Source: Aulostomus chinensis (Eukaryota > Chordata > Actinopteri > Syngnathiformes > Aulostomidae). Taken from it: a DNA stretch of 64,000 bases. Of this stretch, positions 1-12,948 are shown in pieces. Location: positions 10,302,501-10,366,500 of the forward strand of contig JBBMOA010000021.1 in assembly GCA_037954235.1 (NCBI GenBank), in the 5' to 3' direction. Below the pieces are notes generated by a model, which was not told the origin of the DNA, made no database searches, and saw only the letters and a list, made by a program, of their open reading frames with translations. The stretch's first letter is position 1; each line of letters starts with the position of its first letter. A program made the position numbers and the translations under genes.

Positions 1-1889
1 GGAAGAACAGCTGGGCGGTTCCCTCAGGAACAGACCTGTCGACTGTCTGCAGCTGTGCTGAGAATTGTCATTTTTAAATATTCACATATTTAATCAGCTA
101 AAAGGGCCCTCACAATATACAGTGCAAAACACACACACACACACACACACCAGTTTATATACTGGGAGGAGACCGTGGATCTATTTGTTTGCCATATTAT
201 GTGACCCTTTTTGATGAATCATCAAGATACCATTAAAATCTCAATTACTATAACTCGAGTTAATATTTATGTGCATTTTTTTAATTTTGGTAAATGATGA
301 TAGTCTTGAACTAACCCAGAACACTTGTAGAATAAATTAAATAATAAACCAGGTTTTCTCATAGAAATAGTAGACAATATATTACAAAGACAATATCCAA
401 ATTCTTCTTGGAATAAAAACGGAAAATAATCACACATTACAGCAAATCCTGACAATCTTTTCATTACTTGAAGACAATTGCTAAAAGGAAGTGATTACCT
501 TGCTAAAAGTATGAAAGCAGAAATTAATTCTATGTTACAAGCCGGAGAATAAATATGCACACTAACGATGTGCCAAATGTCTATGATTCTGCAGTGTGAT
601 TCGGCGGCAGTATCAATTAGCTGTGTGCATCACTTTGACCTGTCACTGGGATATCTGAGCATCTTTTATCATTGTGCACAGTGAGAGAGGTATCATCCTT
701 AATCAGGTGTTGTTTTTCGTTTTTGCAGAGGTAAAAATATGTCCCTACGCCATGCAGAGTCCCCAGACAGCCATGTTGTTTACTGCCGATTAACAAAGGG
801 AAGGGAAGTCAAGACTGTGACACCAGGTAACGTGAATGAGGCGCCGAAATACAACAGCAGGAGCACCGAGAGAATTCTGAGGCAGAGAGTCTGAACGAAA
901 GGGGGAGAGAGAGGCAGGTATAGAAGAGGTATAAATAAAGAAAAAGACAAAGGGGGAGAGAAAGACCTCCCTAACAATCTCTACTGCCACATCCTTATGG
1001 AGGAAAATATTTGAACATACGCAAAGACAAAAAGCATATTTCCAGGTGTTTTGAAGATACACAGCATGCAAATATAGCGTGTTGGTGTCGGATAAACCAC
1101 ATTGTAAATTAGGTTGGATTTCAAAGTAGCTCGCATTTACACTAAATCCAAAACATTTCATCTCAATTTGATGTGTCATGTTTGGTCGTGACTGACTCAC
1201 CTCTCTTGACAATGGTTAAATATTTCCACCCTGGCAGGTTTATAGCATTTCAATTGACACACCCCCTCATTTGAAGCATGCTGTTGTCAGCCAGTCAGGA
1301 ACACATTCCTCTACGAGATCGACTTTTCTGCTTGTGGGGGATTTTATTTTACATTTGTACACCAAAAGGAAAAAAACAACAACCTTGAAATCAGAAATTT
1401 CTTAGAAATGTCATTTAGTCAATTCAAATGAAATGCATATGTAACTAAATGTGTTGAGAGTGAAATAAAAGGCAAAGGTGACAATCATCAAGCGTTTAAC
1501 AAGAAATCTAACTCTCAGAAACAGAAAATGGTTGGCAAGGAGTTTGCTCCCTCCCTCAGATTTCCCCTTTAAAGTAACTGGGTTGTAACTTGATCCCAAA
1601 CACGCAGCTTTTTCTACACTGAGTGCTTATATTTTGCTGCCAAGCTGATTTCAAAAAGGTGAGACACAATTATTCCCAGTCTTGTCAATCCTATCAAACT
1701 GGATTTATAATAAATAGCCGTCACATAATTTAACAAGTTTGTTTTTCAGCAATCCCTTGACACTGTAAAGGCATCTGATTCGGCTAGACTGAGCTAAACT
1801 CAAAGAATTTAGCTTTGATTATCGATAAAAATCTGTCTAGGCTAAGATCACGGTTAATAAGATTACCTGAGGTGACTTCCTGATTTTTA
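1..1889. other. Gene-free intergenic stretch
   Basis: No reading frame here looks coding: the frames are short, AT-rich and lack splice-consistent extensions. A short (AC)n tract lies at 129-150 and a purine-rich stretch at about 895-965. I see no RNA gene or recognisable transposon. Confidence 0.6.
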
Positions 1890-2815
1890 GGAGTACAGAG
1901 ACACGCTGACAGGTTTTGTATTGGAGCAGGACCCAAATGCAGTGAACGACAAGGAGCTCAAACATCCGCGGAAGGGATTTATTGTCCAAAAAACCATGAA
2001 CAGATCGACAGCAAACAGAATAATAATAAAAAAGAAACAAGGCACGATAAACTACAGGTAGAGCTGCTAACATCTGACTCAGACAACGGAAGTAAAATGT
2101 AAACTCATCTAATCTCACATCAAGAAACAGGCGGGAGAACAGCGGGCAGGGGAAGAGCTGACTGAGAGACGAGGAGCAGGGCTGTGACTGACGAGGACTA
2201 ACGACCTGACAAGACACAGGTGAGTGACTCTAAACAAGGTGGGGAAAAGACAAAGACAGGAAGTCGTCGTCGTCTTCCGCTTATTCCTTACTAGTAAGGG
2301 TCGCGGGGGGGCTGGAGCCTATCCCAGCATCAACGGGCGAGAGGCAGGGTTCACCCTGGACAGGTCGCCAGTCCATCACAGGGCCAACATACAGAGACAA
2401 ACAACCATTCACACTCACATTCATACCTACGGTCAATTTAGAGTATCAATCAGCCTCGTCCCCAAATTGCATGTCTTTGGACAGTGGGAGGAAGCTGGAG
2501 TACCAGAGAGAACCCACACAGGCACGGGGAGAACATGGAGACTCCACACAGAAAGATCCCGCGCCCGAGCTGGGACTTGAACCCGGAACCTTCTTGCTAT
2601 GACGCCACAGTGCTGACCACTGCACCACCGTGCTGCCAAAGACAGGAAGTGTAAACCAAAAATACATAGGAGGGAAGTGCAAGAGCAAACTAAAACACAA
2701 GGAGAAACTAAAACACACGAGGGGGGGGGGGGGGGGCGAAGAGTCCATGATAAGACAAAATGAAATTCAACACAACCCAGGTGAAATCACGACGCATTTA
2801 GTCCTGACATTTCCA
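1890..2815. repeat. Probable old interspersed repeat, split by a SINE
   Basis: The flanks at about 1890-2251 and 2651-2815 are rich in short A/C/G-rich phrases (repeats of aaaca, acagg and gaac) of a kind I know from dispersed teleost repeats, and they have no coding content. A SINE interrupts the sequence at 2265-2637. A 16-base G run lies at 2721-2736. I could not find clear termini, so class and borders are uncertain. Confidence 0.35.
2265..2637 (-). mobile_element. tRNA-derived SINE, copy 1, with target-site duplication
   Basis: This is a full-length-looking SINE in reverse orientation. The tRNA-like head is at the 2637 end, with a box A-like gcagtggtcagcactg and a box B-like segment near ggttcaagtcc when read on the minus strand. 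The tail, carrying the common fish SINE phrases aggctccagc and ataagcgg, is at the 2265 end. A perfect 13-bp duplication, aaagacaggaagt, flanks it at 2252-2264 and 2638-2650, which shows retroposition. The body matches the copies at 4327-4608 and 5388-5774. Confidence 0.85.
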
Positions 2816-4313
2816 TAACAACCTCAGCTAAAGGTTATGAAGCCTGAGTCTCTCTGAAGTAGCTTTGAACTGGCACCATTTTCACACAAAATGTCACTGT
2901 TTGCTGATGATTCCTTCTGTTTTTTTTTTTTTTTAACAAATGCTGACAATTCTCCTTCACATTTACTAATGTGGAACTTTTATAGCTCTTTCCCTGGCTA
3001 AAAAATCCCCCCCCCCCCCACAAAAAAAAAGCCTGACGTACAACTTGTGTTAGAACCAAAATCTGATGTTAGCCACAAGTCTCACTTTAAGGGGTGTATT
3101 AGAAGATAAAGATCTCAAGAACTAATAAAGTTGGATCTTCTGAGTTTGTTTCCAGAGCATGGAGGACAGCCTGGAGAAGTAAATGAACATTCCCTCTGAC
3201 TTAACTACACCAAATTATTGAAATAAAAATTCCTTGAACTTCAGGTCTAAAGAGAGTGATAGTCCCCTGGAATTTTTGACAATTAAAGCAGAAATACCTA
3301 ACTAACTGTTCAAAGGAAATTCCATAAGGATTGTCAGAGCTACCTTATCTTATTTTTCTTGAGGGTAAAACTAGAACAATCTCCAAGGTTCATGAAGTTC
3401 TGTTTCTGTCAGTTCCTGAATTAGAAAGACCCCGACCAAAATGACACAGAGGCTTGGATATAAAAACTGATCCCGAACTGGACTTGAAGAGGAGGTTTGA
3501 ATGCAAACTGTACTCAGTTATTATTTTGGTCTTTTTTAACATCAGGAGTATCTTTTCCCTTCACAGCTACATGGGTTTAACCCCAATCCCTCTCTATCTT
3601 AGACCTGGTCTAGGAGAGGGCACTTTTTTTCAGTCTACTTGGCAGCGAAAGTCAACTATGGTGATTTTGGCAAGTGATCTGTGAGGCTCCATCCCTAATC
3701 CATGGAGTCGCCTCGTTCCCAGTAGATCCCGAGATTTAACTTCTAAATTTAATCTTACACAGCATCATTCCATGAAACTCACAGACATTCCATTAGACAT
3801 TGCCAAAAAAAAAAGTGTTGAAATGAAACAGAAGTCACATCTGTCATTGCCAACTGGAAGTGAACAGTTACATACAGCTGGAAAAAAAACATCAACTATT
3901 CACTAAGGAACAAAATGAAACCCTTCCATGGAAATCAGGCAACTTTTTATCAAGTTGATGGGGAATTTATCATTGCATTTTTGGCCACATCCACTCAAGT
4001 TTATTAAGGACTGTGAGATGGCTTTTCAGGCGTGATGATATAGATGTCGATTTTTTTCTGTTTGGATCTCATTCTCTAGTTTGGACAGAGTTTGAGTTAG
4101 TTTGAAAATTTCCCTTTCAAATGAAATCTTGTTGTCTGTAGTAGACGACTGATTTTGCAGCACCGTGTATGTACAGTGTCTGTTTCTATGAAAATTGTCA
4201 TTATATTATTCATTTGAATAATACTGCGCACAGTACATCAAAGATTACTATCTTATGTTTTTTTTCTACTGTACTGTGCGATTACAATATCTGTTACTCT
4301 ACTTGATTTATCT
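2816..4313. other. Gene-free intergenic stretch
   Basis: AT-rich unique sequence with homopolymer runs (T at about 2922-2935, C at about 3007-3019). No coding, RNA-gene or transposon signature is visible. Confidence 0.5.
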
Positions 4314-4326
4314 AATTGATTTACTG

Positions 4327-4608
4327 GTGGCACTGTGGTGCAGTGGTCAGCACTGTCGCAAGAAGTACTTGCTGGTACTCCAGCTTCCTCCCACAGTCCA
4401 AAGACATCAAGAGAGGACGAGGCTGATTGATACTCTAAATTGACCGTAGGTGTGACTGTGAGTGTGAATGGTTGTCTGTCTCTATGTGTTGGCGCTGTGA
4501 TGGACTGGTGACCTGTCCAGGGTGAACCCCGCCTCTCGCCTGTAGATGCTGCGATAGGCTCCACCCCCCCATGACCCTAAACAGGAATAAGCGGAAGACA
4601 ATGGATGG
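4327..4608 (+). mobile_element. tRNA-derived SINE, copy 2, internally deleted
   Basis: Forward-oriented copy of the same SINE as at 2265-2637. The head (gtggtgcagtggtcagcact) is fused to the middle of the body, so roughly 100 bp containing the box B region is missing. The tail ends in atggatgg. A perfect 13-bp duplication, aattgatttactg, lies at 4314-4326 and 4609-4621. The internal loss probably makes the copy unable to drive its own transcription. Confidence 0.85.
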
Positions 4609-5073
4609 AATTGATTTACTGACATTATTGGATTTCACACAGATTTCTTAAGTGATTTAAGATACTGGTGTATCATCAGCGTATAGTGATATTTTATGCA
4701 TGAATCTTGACTGTATTGTGATTTCTACTGCTGGCACTTTCTTATTGACAGCACATAAAATGGGTGAGGGACTGGTTCCTCTTTCTGTGGTGAATCTTCT
4801 AAACAGTGTACTATTTACTTTAACACTAGAGGTTGGGTTACTGCGAATTGCTTGTCATCATACATTAAAGTTATCCATCCATTTTCTACCGCTGTATGGA
4901 AAAGATTCAGTCGCACCTTGTGCTTGTTTACGGCTAAAAGTGTGAACCACATCATTACCAAGTACTCAGTGCAGCCTTCAGTAATTTTGTATTTTGTTTG
5001 GCTGCAAGAAAAACTTTTAATTGGCAGGATTTTACCATATTTTTTTTGCCTCGAAATTAAATGCTTGATATTT

Positions 5074-5125
5074 TGTGTGTGTGTGTGTGTGTGCGTGTGT
5101 GTGTGTATTTATATATATATATATT
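5074..5125. repeat. (TG)n followed by (TA)n microsatellite
   Basis: Compound dinucleotide repeat: TG units to about 5107, then TA units to about 5124. Confidence 0.9.
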
Positions 5126-5387
5126 CTACCACTTGTCCTTCTTCATGAATGCAACATTTATGTTCAATGTTTTGGGCAGTTGATGCAAAAAATTAGAATA
5201 TTTCAGTATTTCTTTCTTTCTCTCCCCTTGCATTTCCTCCCTATATCATTTTCTTTTTACTTTTCCGCTTCCTGGCCACATGCTGGTCATCATCACGGGG
5301 AGTGAGACAAGATTCTACACTTTGACGCTGAACAAGCAACAGGTGAAAAGTTGACACCTTGACACACTTGAATGGAAGCCCCATTGA

Positions 5388-5774
5388 CAATCCATCCATC
5401 CATCCATCCATCCATCCATCTTCTTCTGCTTATCCTGTTAAGGATCACGGGGGGTGGAGCCTATCCTAGCAGCCTTCAGGCTTGGGTTCGCCCTGGACAG
5501 GTCACCAGTCCATCACAGGGCCACCACATACAGACAGACAACCATTCACACTCACAGTCACACCTACGGTCAATTTAGAGTATCAATCAGCCTCGTCCCC
5601 TCTTGATGTCTTTGGACTGTGGGAGGAAGCTGGAGTACCAGAGAGAACCCACACAGGAACAGGGAGAACATGGAGACTCCACACAGAAAGATCCTGTGCT
5701 GGAGCCGGGACTGGAACCTGGAACCTTCTTGCTGTGAGGGGACAGTGCTGACCACTGCACCACCGTGCTGCCCT
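5388..5774 (-). mobile_element. tRNA-derived SINE, copy 3, with (CATC)n tail
   Basis: Reverse-oriented and nearly complete copy of the SINE seen at 2265-2637. It begins with (CATC)n, the complement of the (ATGG)n tail, and ends with the tRNA-like head (ccaccgtgctgcc at about 5760-5772). Box A-like and box B-like segments are recognisable on the minus strand. I did not find a convincing target-site duplication. Confidence 0.8.
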
Positions 5775-7673
5775 ACATTAAATTTATGTGTCATCTAAAA
5801 CTTTTAGTGATCTCAAGAAAAATTGTCAAAATCCTCTATTAATTTCAAGTACATCTACAACCATTAAAGGTGTATGGAAAGAGATCCACAAAGTATCAAA
5901 TCAGGGGGAAATTAAAAAAAACGACATCATGAAGTTGCTTAATACTGGCCACCTACTAACAAGGAACATGCTGAATACAAATAACACAGCTTGACATGAC
6001 AAATCCCTTTCTTGATACCTCCGCCACCCCCCATCCCATACGATGTGTTTCACTCTGTGCGTCTAAGCAAACATTTTAGGCAAAGCTAATGAGAAGAGAC
6101 ACGACAACGAGCAGGAGCGAGATGACACATCTACCCAGCGTTACTGTGGGCAACATCACTTCTACATGTTCTGATATCCTAAAAATACACTTTAAACAGG
6201 ATGGGGAGTCTGCCAAAGGATCAAACAGGCACAAGTGGTGCACCAGCTGGTACCGTGGAGAATACCTTGGATTCCTGCGGCACGGCAACTGACGTAGCTC
6301 TGCACAGGTCAAAGGATCAGGAGGTTTGTCAGTTACAAAGATGAGTAAGAGGAGGGAAGACGAAGGAAGACAGAAGGTAGTTGCTTTTGTTTGAGGAGCT
6401 TAGAATTTTTATAATATACATGTATGTGTACAGATAAACATATCTATATACAAACTTATACATACCTTTATGTCAACTTGATAAAGTCTGCAATATGTCT
6501 AAATATCTATCTTAACTGTGATTACAGCAGAGATGGAAAGATTAAGATGATACATCGCATGTACGTTGATCCTAAATTAAAAGTGAGTCTATATAGGTAC
6601 CATGATACATATTCTTCCTATAATTAGGTGACTATTTCCTATCCCCAAGGAGCCCGGTGTCAGTTGGCTTATTATTTCCCTTTTTCTGCTCTCCTCTCAC
6701 CACACCTGAACAAATAAGAGCTTGGCTCTGCTAGGAAACTTATACTGGCACAAAGAAGCAGTCATTTGGGCGAGATTCTACCTAAGCCTCGGTGAAAATT
6801 TAATTCACAGTGAAATATTCTCTGAAAGTTTTTTTTTTCTTTTTTTTTTCCAGCATTATATATTTGAAATGTTTCCATTGTGGGTCCATATTCTTGGAAT
6901 TACAAGGTCCTGTCTGTTCTTCGGATGGTTTTGAGATATTTTATCTCTTGTGTATTTTCTTTATTGTTCAAAATAAAAGGTTCTCTGCACGAGAAAATCA
7001 TATCCTTAAAATAGGTGGGTTTTTTTATTCCTATATAGAAGAAGAAAAAAAATCCCTGGCAACAGTACCTTGAAAATGAAAAATGTGAAAATACAGATCT
7101 GCTTAAGTTTTGACCCGGAAAAAAAAAACAGGGTAAATTATAAAATAACAGAAGAAGAAGTTATGAATCCAAGAATCCACTGGTGTCGTTTTAGTGGTCC
7201 TGCACATACAATCTATACCACAACCATGTGAAAAAAATACTAAGAGTACAGAGGTCATTTTGCATAGTTTGTGAGATTGACCCGATCAGATTAGAATTTC
7301 CAAACAACTGGATTCAAATTCAAGCAGTGTCCTTATTTCAGTGTTGCTAGATAATTAAAAATGACAAAAGCTACAGTCAAATATGAAGCTGTGCCGATCA
7401 ACGCCACAGCCGAACATGAAACAACCGTCTTTGTTTCCTCTCATATCTGAGACCACGCCCCGCTCACTGGGGTAAATGATTTATTGGCGGCACAGTGAAG
7501 GATGTGGGTGAAATTGAGAGGCATGACGGTGCGCTGAATGGATTGGGTGAAACAGAGGGGGAGGGGTTGAGAGAGATGGTGGATGAAAGGAGATCTAAGA
7601 AACTGGAGCTGGACAAGACTTTATGTGTCTGTGGAGCAGGTTTTCGATGTTCCCCCCCGTCTATCAATGCTTT
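5775..7673. other. Gene-free intergenic stretch
   Basis: Mostly AT-rich unique DNA with short T and A runs. The short open frames here have no conserved motif or splice context. Nothing supports a gene. Confidence 0.5.
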
Positions 7674-7674
7674 G

Positions 7675-7706
<32 letters not shown>

Positions 7707-7717
7707 CAGAGAAGGAA
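7674..7717. repeat. (GA)n microsatellite
   Basis: Tandem GA dinucleotides degrading into gacaga units. Confidence 0.9.
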
Positions 7718-7776
7718 GGGTGGAGGGCTAGAAAGTAACACTGCACCAATCCAGCCTCACTGCAGACTGTAAGAGA

Positions 7777-8390
7777 GCTCTAAAATTATGAGATGGCGAC
7801 GTTTGGGAAGTCCATTGTTTTCCATCGCCCAAAGTCACATGACCGCGATGTGAAAAAGAAGCAACCTGGCCAACATTCCTTTAATCATCGGTACAACAGT
7901 TAATATTTCAAGACCACAAAAATGCATTTTTGATGACCTTACTAGTGAGAAAGGTGTCTTTCAGAGTTTTCACAAAGATTTTTTTTTTTCAGGTCTCGCC
8001 ATAAAATTGTTATGATATCATGTTTGCTATCGTTGCTACGGTGACAGCAGAGTCCTTAAGTCATTTTTAAATCTTAATTGCTCATGAAGTGATTGCAATA
8101 CAATTCATTACACACGTACAACCATTTATAAATCCTTCATAAAGTTGTACCAACCGATGATATGAAGTCACAAGGCACACCTCTTGCTCGAGATATCATC
8201 AAAATTACTATTTTTGAGCAGAACTCATCTTCAAATATGGACTTTAACACCAACAGTGAAAGGACTGTTGTCCTTGTCACTCTATTTCGCAGTAGAAATC
8301 ATGGCGGTCATGTGATACAGAAAGGATGAACCTCAAAAAACAAAACAAAACACACGCAAAAAAAACATTGGAATCTCGCAATTTTAGAGC
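7777..8390. mobile_element. Non-autonomous DNA transposon with terminal and subterminal inverted repeats
   Basis: The left end, gctctaaaattatgagat at 7777-7794, is the inverted counterpart of 8373-8390 (16 of 18 positions). A second inverted pair lies inside: tcacatgaccgcgatg at 7835-7850 against 8300-8315 (15 of 16). The roughly 614-bp interior has no transposase reading frame. The layout fits a MITE-like deletion derivative. I could not identify a clean target-site duplication, so the exact ends and superfamily are open. Confidence 0.6.
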
Positions 8391-9151
8391 CCTTATTCTG
8401 AAACGACAACTTTCTGCCCTGTGGACCAACTTAGCTACTTCACAATCTGCGGTGAGTCTCATCTTTTTTTTCTTTTTTGTCTCATATTTGGTCCTATCTC
8501 AGTATTTCCCCCCATAAGTTGAGCCATGAGAATTTAAACTGTCCCTTTATTTACAGCTACACCAGCAGCAGGCACAAGGGGAGCTTCGGTTGTTCAGCCA
8601 GTATTTGTGAGTGCATTAAAAATGATCTTTGTTGCTTTATTGAGCCAACTTGCACCTATAAAAACTCGCTATCTCACCTCACTGATGAGAAAGATTTCAT
8701 TCTCTTCACCGGTTTCTGTAACCGTCGTTCATAACTGTACATTCACCTGAAGTGTGCTATGAATACTAGAATGTTACTCACTTCTGAAGGAGAAAGTCGC
8801 TTTAACTACCACACAATGAGGAGGCTCTTTCCTGTTCTTTTAGGAGTGGCAGGCAATGGTTTAGCAGTCTTTTTTAGCTTTTTTTTTATTTTATTTTTTT
8901 TTTCAAAGTGACAGCTCAATTTGAATAATAAGCAGAAAATTGCCCTTTTATGGTCGGCATTCACAGTTTCCATTTTGTAAAAGCGACAAAAGGGAGAGAG
9001 AGAGAGAGCGTCGACGTAGTTAATAGCACACGAAAACCTACGTTTCTTTGTACGATGAGACACATAAACATGCAGCGAGATGAGTCACAGGTGAGTTCAT
9101 ACTCCACTGCAGTGATCACTCCAGCTGGGTAAAAACACATAAACATATCTG

Positions 9152-9153
<2 letters not shown>
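8391..9153. other. Gene-free intergenic stretch
   Basis: Unique AT-rich sequence with T runs near 8460-8480 and 8878-8902 and a short GA repeat at about 8995-9008. No gene signature. Confidence 0.5.

Positions 9154-9226
<73 letters not shown>
9154..9226. repeat. (AT)36 microsatellite
   Basis: About 72 uninterrupted bases of alternating A and T. Long AT tracts of this kind are self-complementary and prone to length errors in assembly. Confidence 0.95.
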
Positions 9227-9230
<4 letters not shown>

Positions 9231-10089
9231 CATCAGAGTACAGAGAAAGGAAAAATATAACAGTTCAAGGCTAAACCAAGAAATTAAGCAGCTTGTCCTC
9301 CATTTGCTTCTATTTGGATTCATCATGCAAAAAAAAAAAAGAAGAAGAAGTAGAAGAAGAAAAAAAAAAGATTGCTATCAGCTCAGCGATGTAGGTAGGA
9401 TTTATTTATTTATTTTCACCTTTTATTTATTTATATGTAGTTTTAAATACCACCCACGTCTGCTCCACATTCCTCTTGTCTCCTCACTCGTTAAGATCTA
9501 GGCACTGCAGCACCGGAGCTGACAGTCTTTTACCTTTGTGCTTCATAGATAAAAAGCCTTACATACTGCATATTTACTCCTCTAAATGTGGGTTTATAGA
9601 TATTCCAGTCCCGACGCATGACTTTTTATACATATGAAAATGTGCATATGGGGTGAAAAGATTCCTGAATTTCTGAAATAAATAGAAACCACTTTTTTTA
9701 TTCACGAGTGAGTTAAATTAAATCCAGACTTGAAAAAGCTTGATTTTTGGGTTTGTTTGTTTTTTTTGGGGGGGGGGGGGGGGGAGGGTGCGGTAGATAG
9801 ATGATCATATGACTTTTCGTGTATGAATCAAAGTTTTAATCTTCTTTATTTCTGAATGAATAATGAATCATCATGGCAGTTATAATCATAACTGCAAGTT
9901 AAATCCATCGCAGTCATTGTGACTTGACTCATTAAAAACAGAGAAACCAGGAAAGGATGATTAAACTTTCTTTCTTTCTTTGTTTGTGTGTGAATCATTT
10001 GCTTCTGCTTTCTCAGATTAACTTGTGTCTCAGAACTAGAATGCTGGAGGTGAGACTGCACTGCAGCAGCAGCCCCCCCCCCCACCCCC
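9227..10089. other. Gene-free intergenic stretch
   Basis: Contains an A/G-rich patch at about 9330-9370 and a T/G homopolymer junction at about 9758-9786. No coding or structural-RNA signal is seen. Confidence 0.5.
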
Positions 10090-10106
10090 CACCCCACACA
10101 CACACA

Positions 10107-10157
<51 letters not shown>

Positions 10158-10191
10158 ACACACACTCACACACACACACACACACACACCC
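10090..10191. repeat. (CA)n microsatellite
   Basis: Roughly 50 CA units with a few CT interruptions, preceded by C-rich sequence at 10073-10094. Confidence 0.95.
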
Positions 10192-12326
10192 AACATATTC
10201 TCCAATCCAGTTCCAATTAGACATGATAATGAATCTCCATGAAAGCGCACAAATCATATTCTGCTATATACAAATGTTTCTTACAGAGATTGTAAAGATT
10301 AAGAGGAAAACATCACCTTGACATCTCTTTATCAGCGTGCGTTCTATCGTCTTTTAATGAAGACAACAAAGATATTATTCCTTTTTTTCCTCTCTTAAAG
10401 TAGAATAACTTCATTTTATGGCAGGATAGGAGAGGCATCACTTGCTGAACAAGGACATCTATGGGTCACGTAGGATAAAACAAAAATCATGATTGCACCC
10501 TCAGTAAGCTCAAATTTACCAATAAAACTTTATATGAAATAACCCCAAAAAATACTGATAAGGAAACTACGTATGTGTCTGTTAAATGAACTTCATTTAT
10601 TTTATTATTATTCATGGGTCACGCGCTGCTGTCTCCTTACATGGCTCACGTAGCAATAATTCTCCAAAATAATCTTCCCCAGGGAGGAGGAAGCACAGAT
10701 AGAAAACATTAAACTAACTTAAGCTGCTGTTTGTCTGCAGAGGATTTGGAAGGATTTTTTTTTTTCTTTTCAAAACATGTACGAGCTAAAGCTACTTAGC
10801 CGCTGACACTGAACTGAAATCAGTTTCCATCCACTTTCATGTCTTGCACAAACACTTCATCGCAGATTAAAATGAAAGTTGACGACGCGCGTATGTGTGC
10901 GTACGAGCGTACTTTTTTCCTCCACCCTAGAGAGAAACCACACACCGCAAAGACCAAGCCTCCCGCTCAAACGCCCTCTTTCAGCTGAAGCTTCATTTTC
11001 CTCATCACGCTCAATCAGTACAACATTTGGAGGTCTTGATTCAAGAGGGTGATTGACCTTTGAGACCTGAGCGAGGAAAGATTGAGAGCTTCTAAAAAAA
11101 AAAAAAAAAAAAAAAAAAACGGCTCACATGTTATGACAAAAGTTCAACAAGTTGCTATTTAACTCGGAAACAAACACATAAACCCACTACTTTGGCCATT
11201 CATAAACGGAGCCGTCATGACAAGCTTGTAAATTCTGAGACGTGAATATAAACTTCCCTTTTTTATTTTTTTTGCACTGGAGTAAGGAATTTTTTTTTTT
11301 TTTTTTTTTTGGTATTATTATTTTTTATGTGCTTTGCCCATTCATAATAGTTTCACTCAAAAGCATTCTCTATTGTCTCACCCTGTTTGCATGCTGACAT
11401 AAAACAAACCAGCGTGTCATCAGAGGACTTGGCAGTTTGTGAGATGAATAAATAAAGGAACACATTCTTTTATCGGTGCGCATCCCCGCAGATCTATCTA
11501 ATGACATCTGTGGATATTTAAACGTCCTCCTCAAACAGAATTATTTCAGTTCTGCTTGAACACGCTCCCAGCCTTCATTACTATTGCATGGCTCGTGGCC
11601 ACTTCCACTCATCAAGACTACATTACATTATTTACAAACTGGAAACAATTGGGGAGCCCTGTATTACAGGACTGCGAGTCATCCATTAAACACCTAATTC
11701 TTAATTATGAATGAGTATTTCATTTACTATGCCATGTTACATTAAGGGCCATTATGGGGGTGGGCTGGGGGGGGGGGTATTTGTGGGACTTGCTCTTGTC
11801 CCAGGCTGCTGTTTGTGTTTTTAAGAAGAAGGGAAAAGGACAGATTTGGAACAAGGAGTCTTCATTTTTTGACTTGTTCAAGGTAGACGTTGGGCAAATT
11901 TTTAAAAACAGCTTAATGGGATTGAAGGATTTTTTTTGAAGACGGCTGCAGGGAGCATGAAGAAGAGGGGACAGGCTGACAGACAGACGGACTTGATATA
12001 TGGCTGGATGGAGACAACGTCAGGAAGATTCGCTGATAGGGGCCATGAGGAGATCCCAGTTTAACCAACTCAAATGACCCCAGTCAGCTTCCTGCTACAA
12101 TAATAAACCAGATATTATACAATTATCAAGCTAGATGGAGTGAAAAACACTTAACGCTGAAGTGCTAATTAACAACACCAGCTGAAAAAAAAATTCCATA
12201 TTCATTGAGTGAGCAGATTCTACATCGCTGTATATCTACAAGTGGTAGAATATCCTGACAATTCCTTCAGTTTGGAGTTTCTAATTTTAAAAGACTTCCC
12301 TCCAGGCCTACTTTCAAGCCTGCTAC

Positions 12327-12328
<2 letters not shown>
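10192..12328. other. Gene-free stretch with possible conserved noncoding DNA
   Basis: No gene is visible. Poly(A) lies at about 11094-11119, poly(T) at about 11290-11310 and a G run at about 11769-11777. The segment from about 11460 to 11755 is base-balanced, free of simple repeats and holds TAAT-core motifs (for example taattcttaattatgaatga), so it could be regulatory. That is only a suspicion without an alignment. Confidence 0.35.

Positions 12329-12397
<69 letters not shown>
12329..12397. repeat. (GT)n microsatellite
   Basis: About 34 uninterrupted GT units. Confidence 0.95.
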
Positions 12398-12400
<3 letters not shown>

Positions 12401-12604
12401 GTTCAGATTTACATCAGTGTGAGAAATAGAAGCTGCTCCTCTGATCTTCCACCATCAGAGCAGAGAAACTGAATATACATTGGATAAACACTGTATTTTA
12501 AAGGGTTTTACATAGCTCCCTGCATTATAATGCTTCTGATAATCAAAGCACTGACCCAGTTACTGGAAAATCAATAGGCCAGTGTTCAGTGCATCTGTAT
12601 TTAG

Positions 12605-12605
<1 letters not shown>

Positions 12606-12636
<31 letters not shown>
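12606..12636. repeat. (TG)n microsatellite
   Basis: About 15 TG units. Confidence 0.95.
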
Positions 12637-12637
<1 letters not shown>

Positions 12638-12948
12638 TGGTGGTTGGTGGTGGTGAGGGGGTGGAATTCCCTCGTGGATATGCACGGTACACATTTACTC
12701 CAGAACAGTGAGACATTGCTCATAACCTGTGTTGTCAGGACTTGAAGGGAAATTCTTCTTTATTTATTTATTTATTTTGGTTGCGCACCATTGCCATGTA
12801 TCATTAAAATCATTCTCACTGAGGGTTTCCATTCACTATTCTTTTTTTTAAGCGTATTTGTGACTAACGAAAACAATGAATACGTGACCCGCAACAATAT
12901 GAAATGGTGGGAGATGCAGGATCAGGGACAAACCCAAACACAACAATG

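Noticed and set aside
790..1212. Minus-strand 140-codon frame
   Set aside because: Composition is random-like, with no domain, splice context or conserved motif.
4872..4894. Possible SINE tail remnant (tatccatccattttctaccg)
   Set aside because: Too short to assign; may be chance similarity to the (ATGG)n-adjacent tail.
9846..10220. Open frames of alternating Cys-Val or His-Thr over CA/GT repeats (also at 12209, 14530-14960 and 58287-58596)
   Set aside because: Microsatellite translation artefacts.
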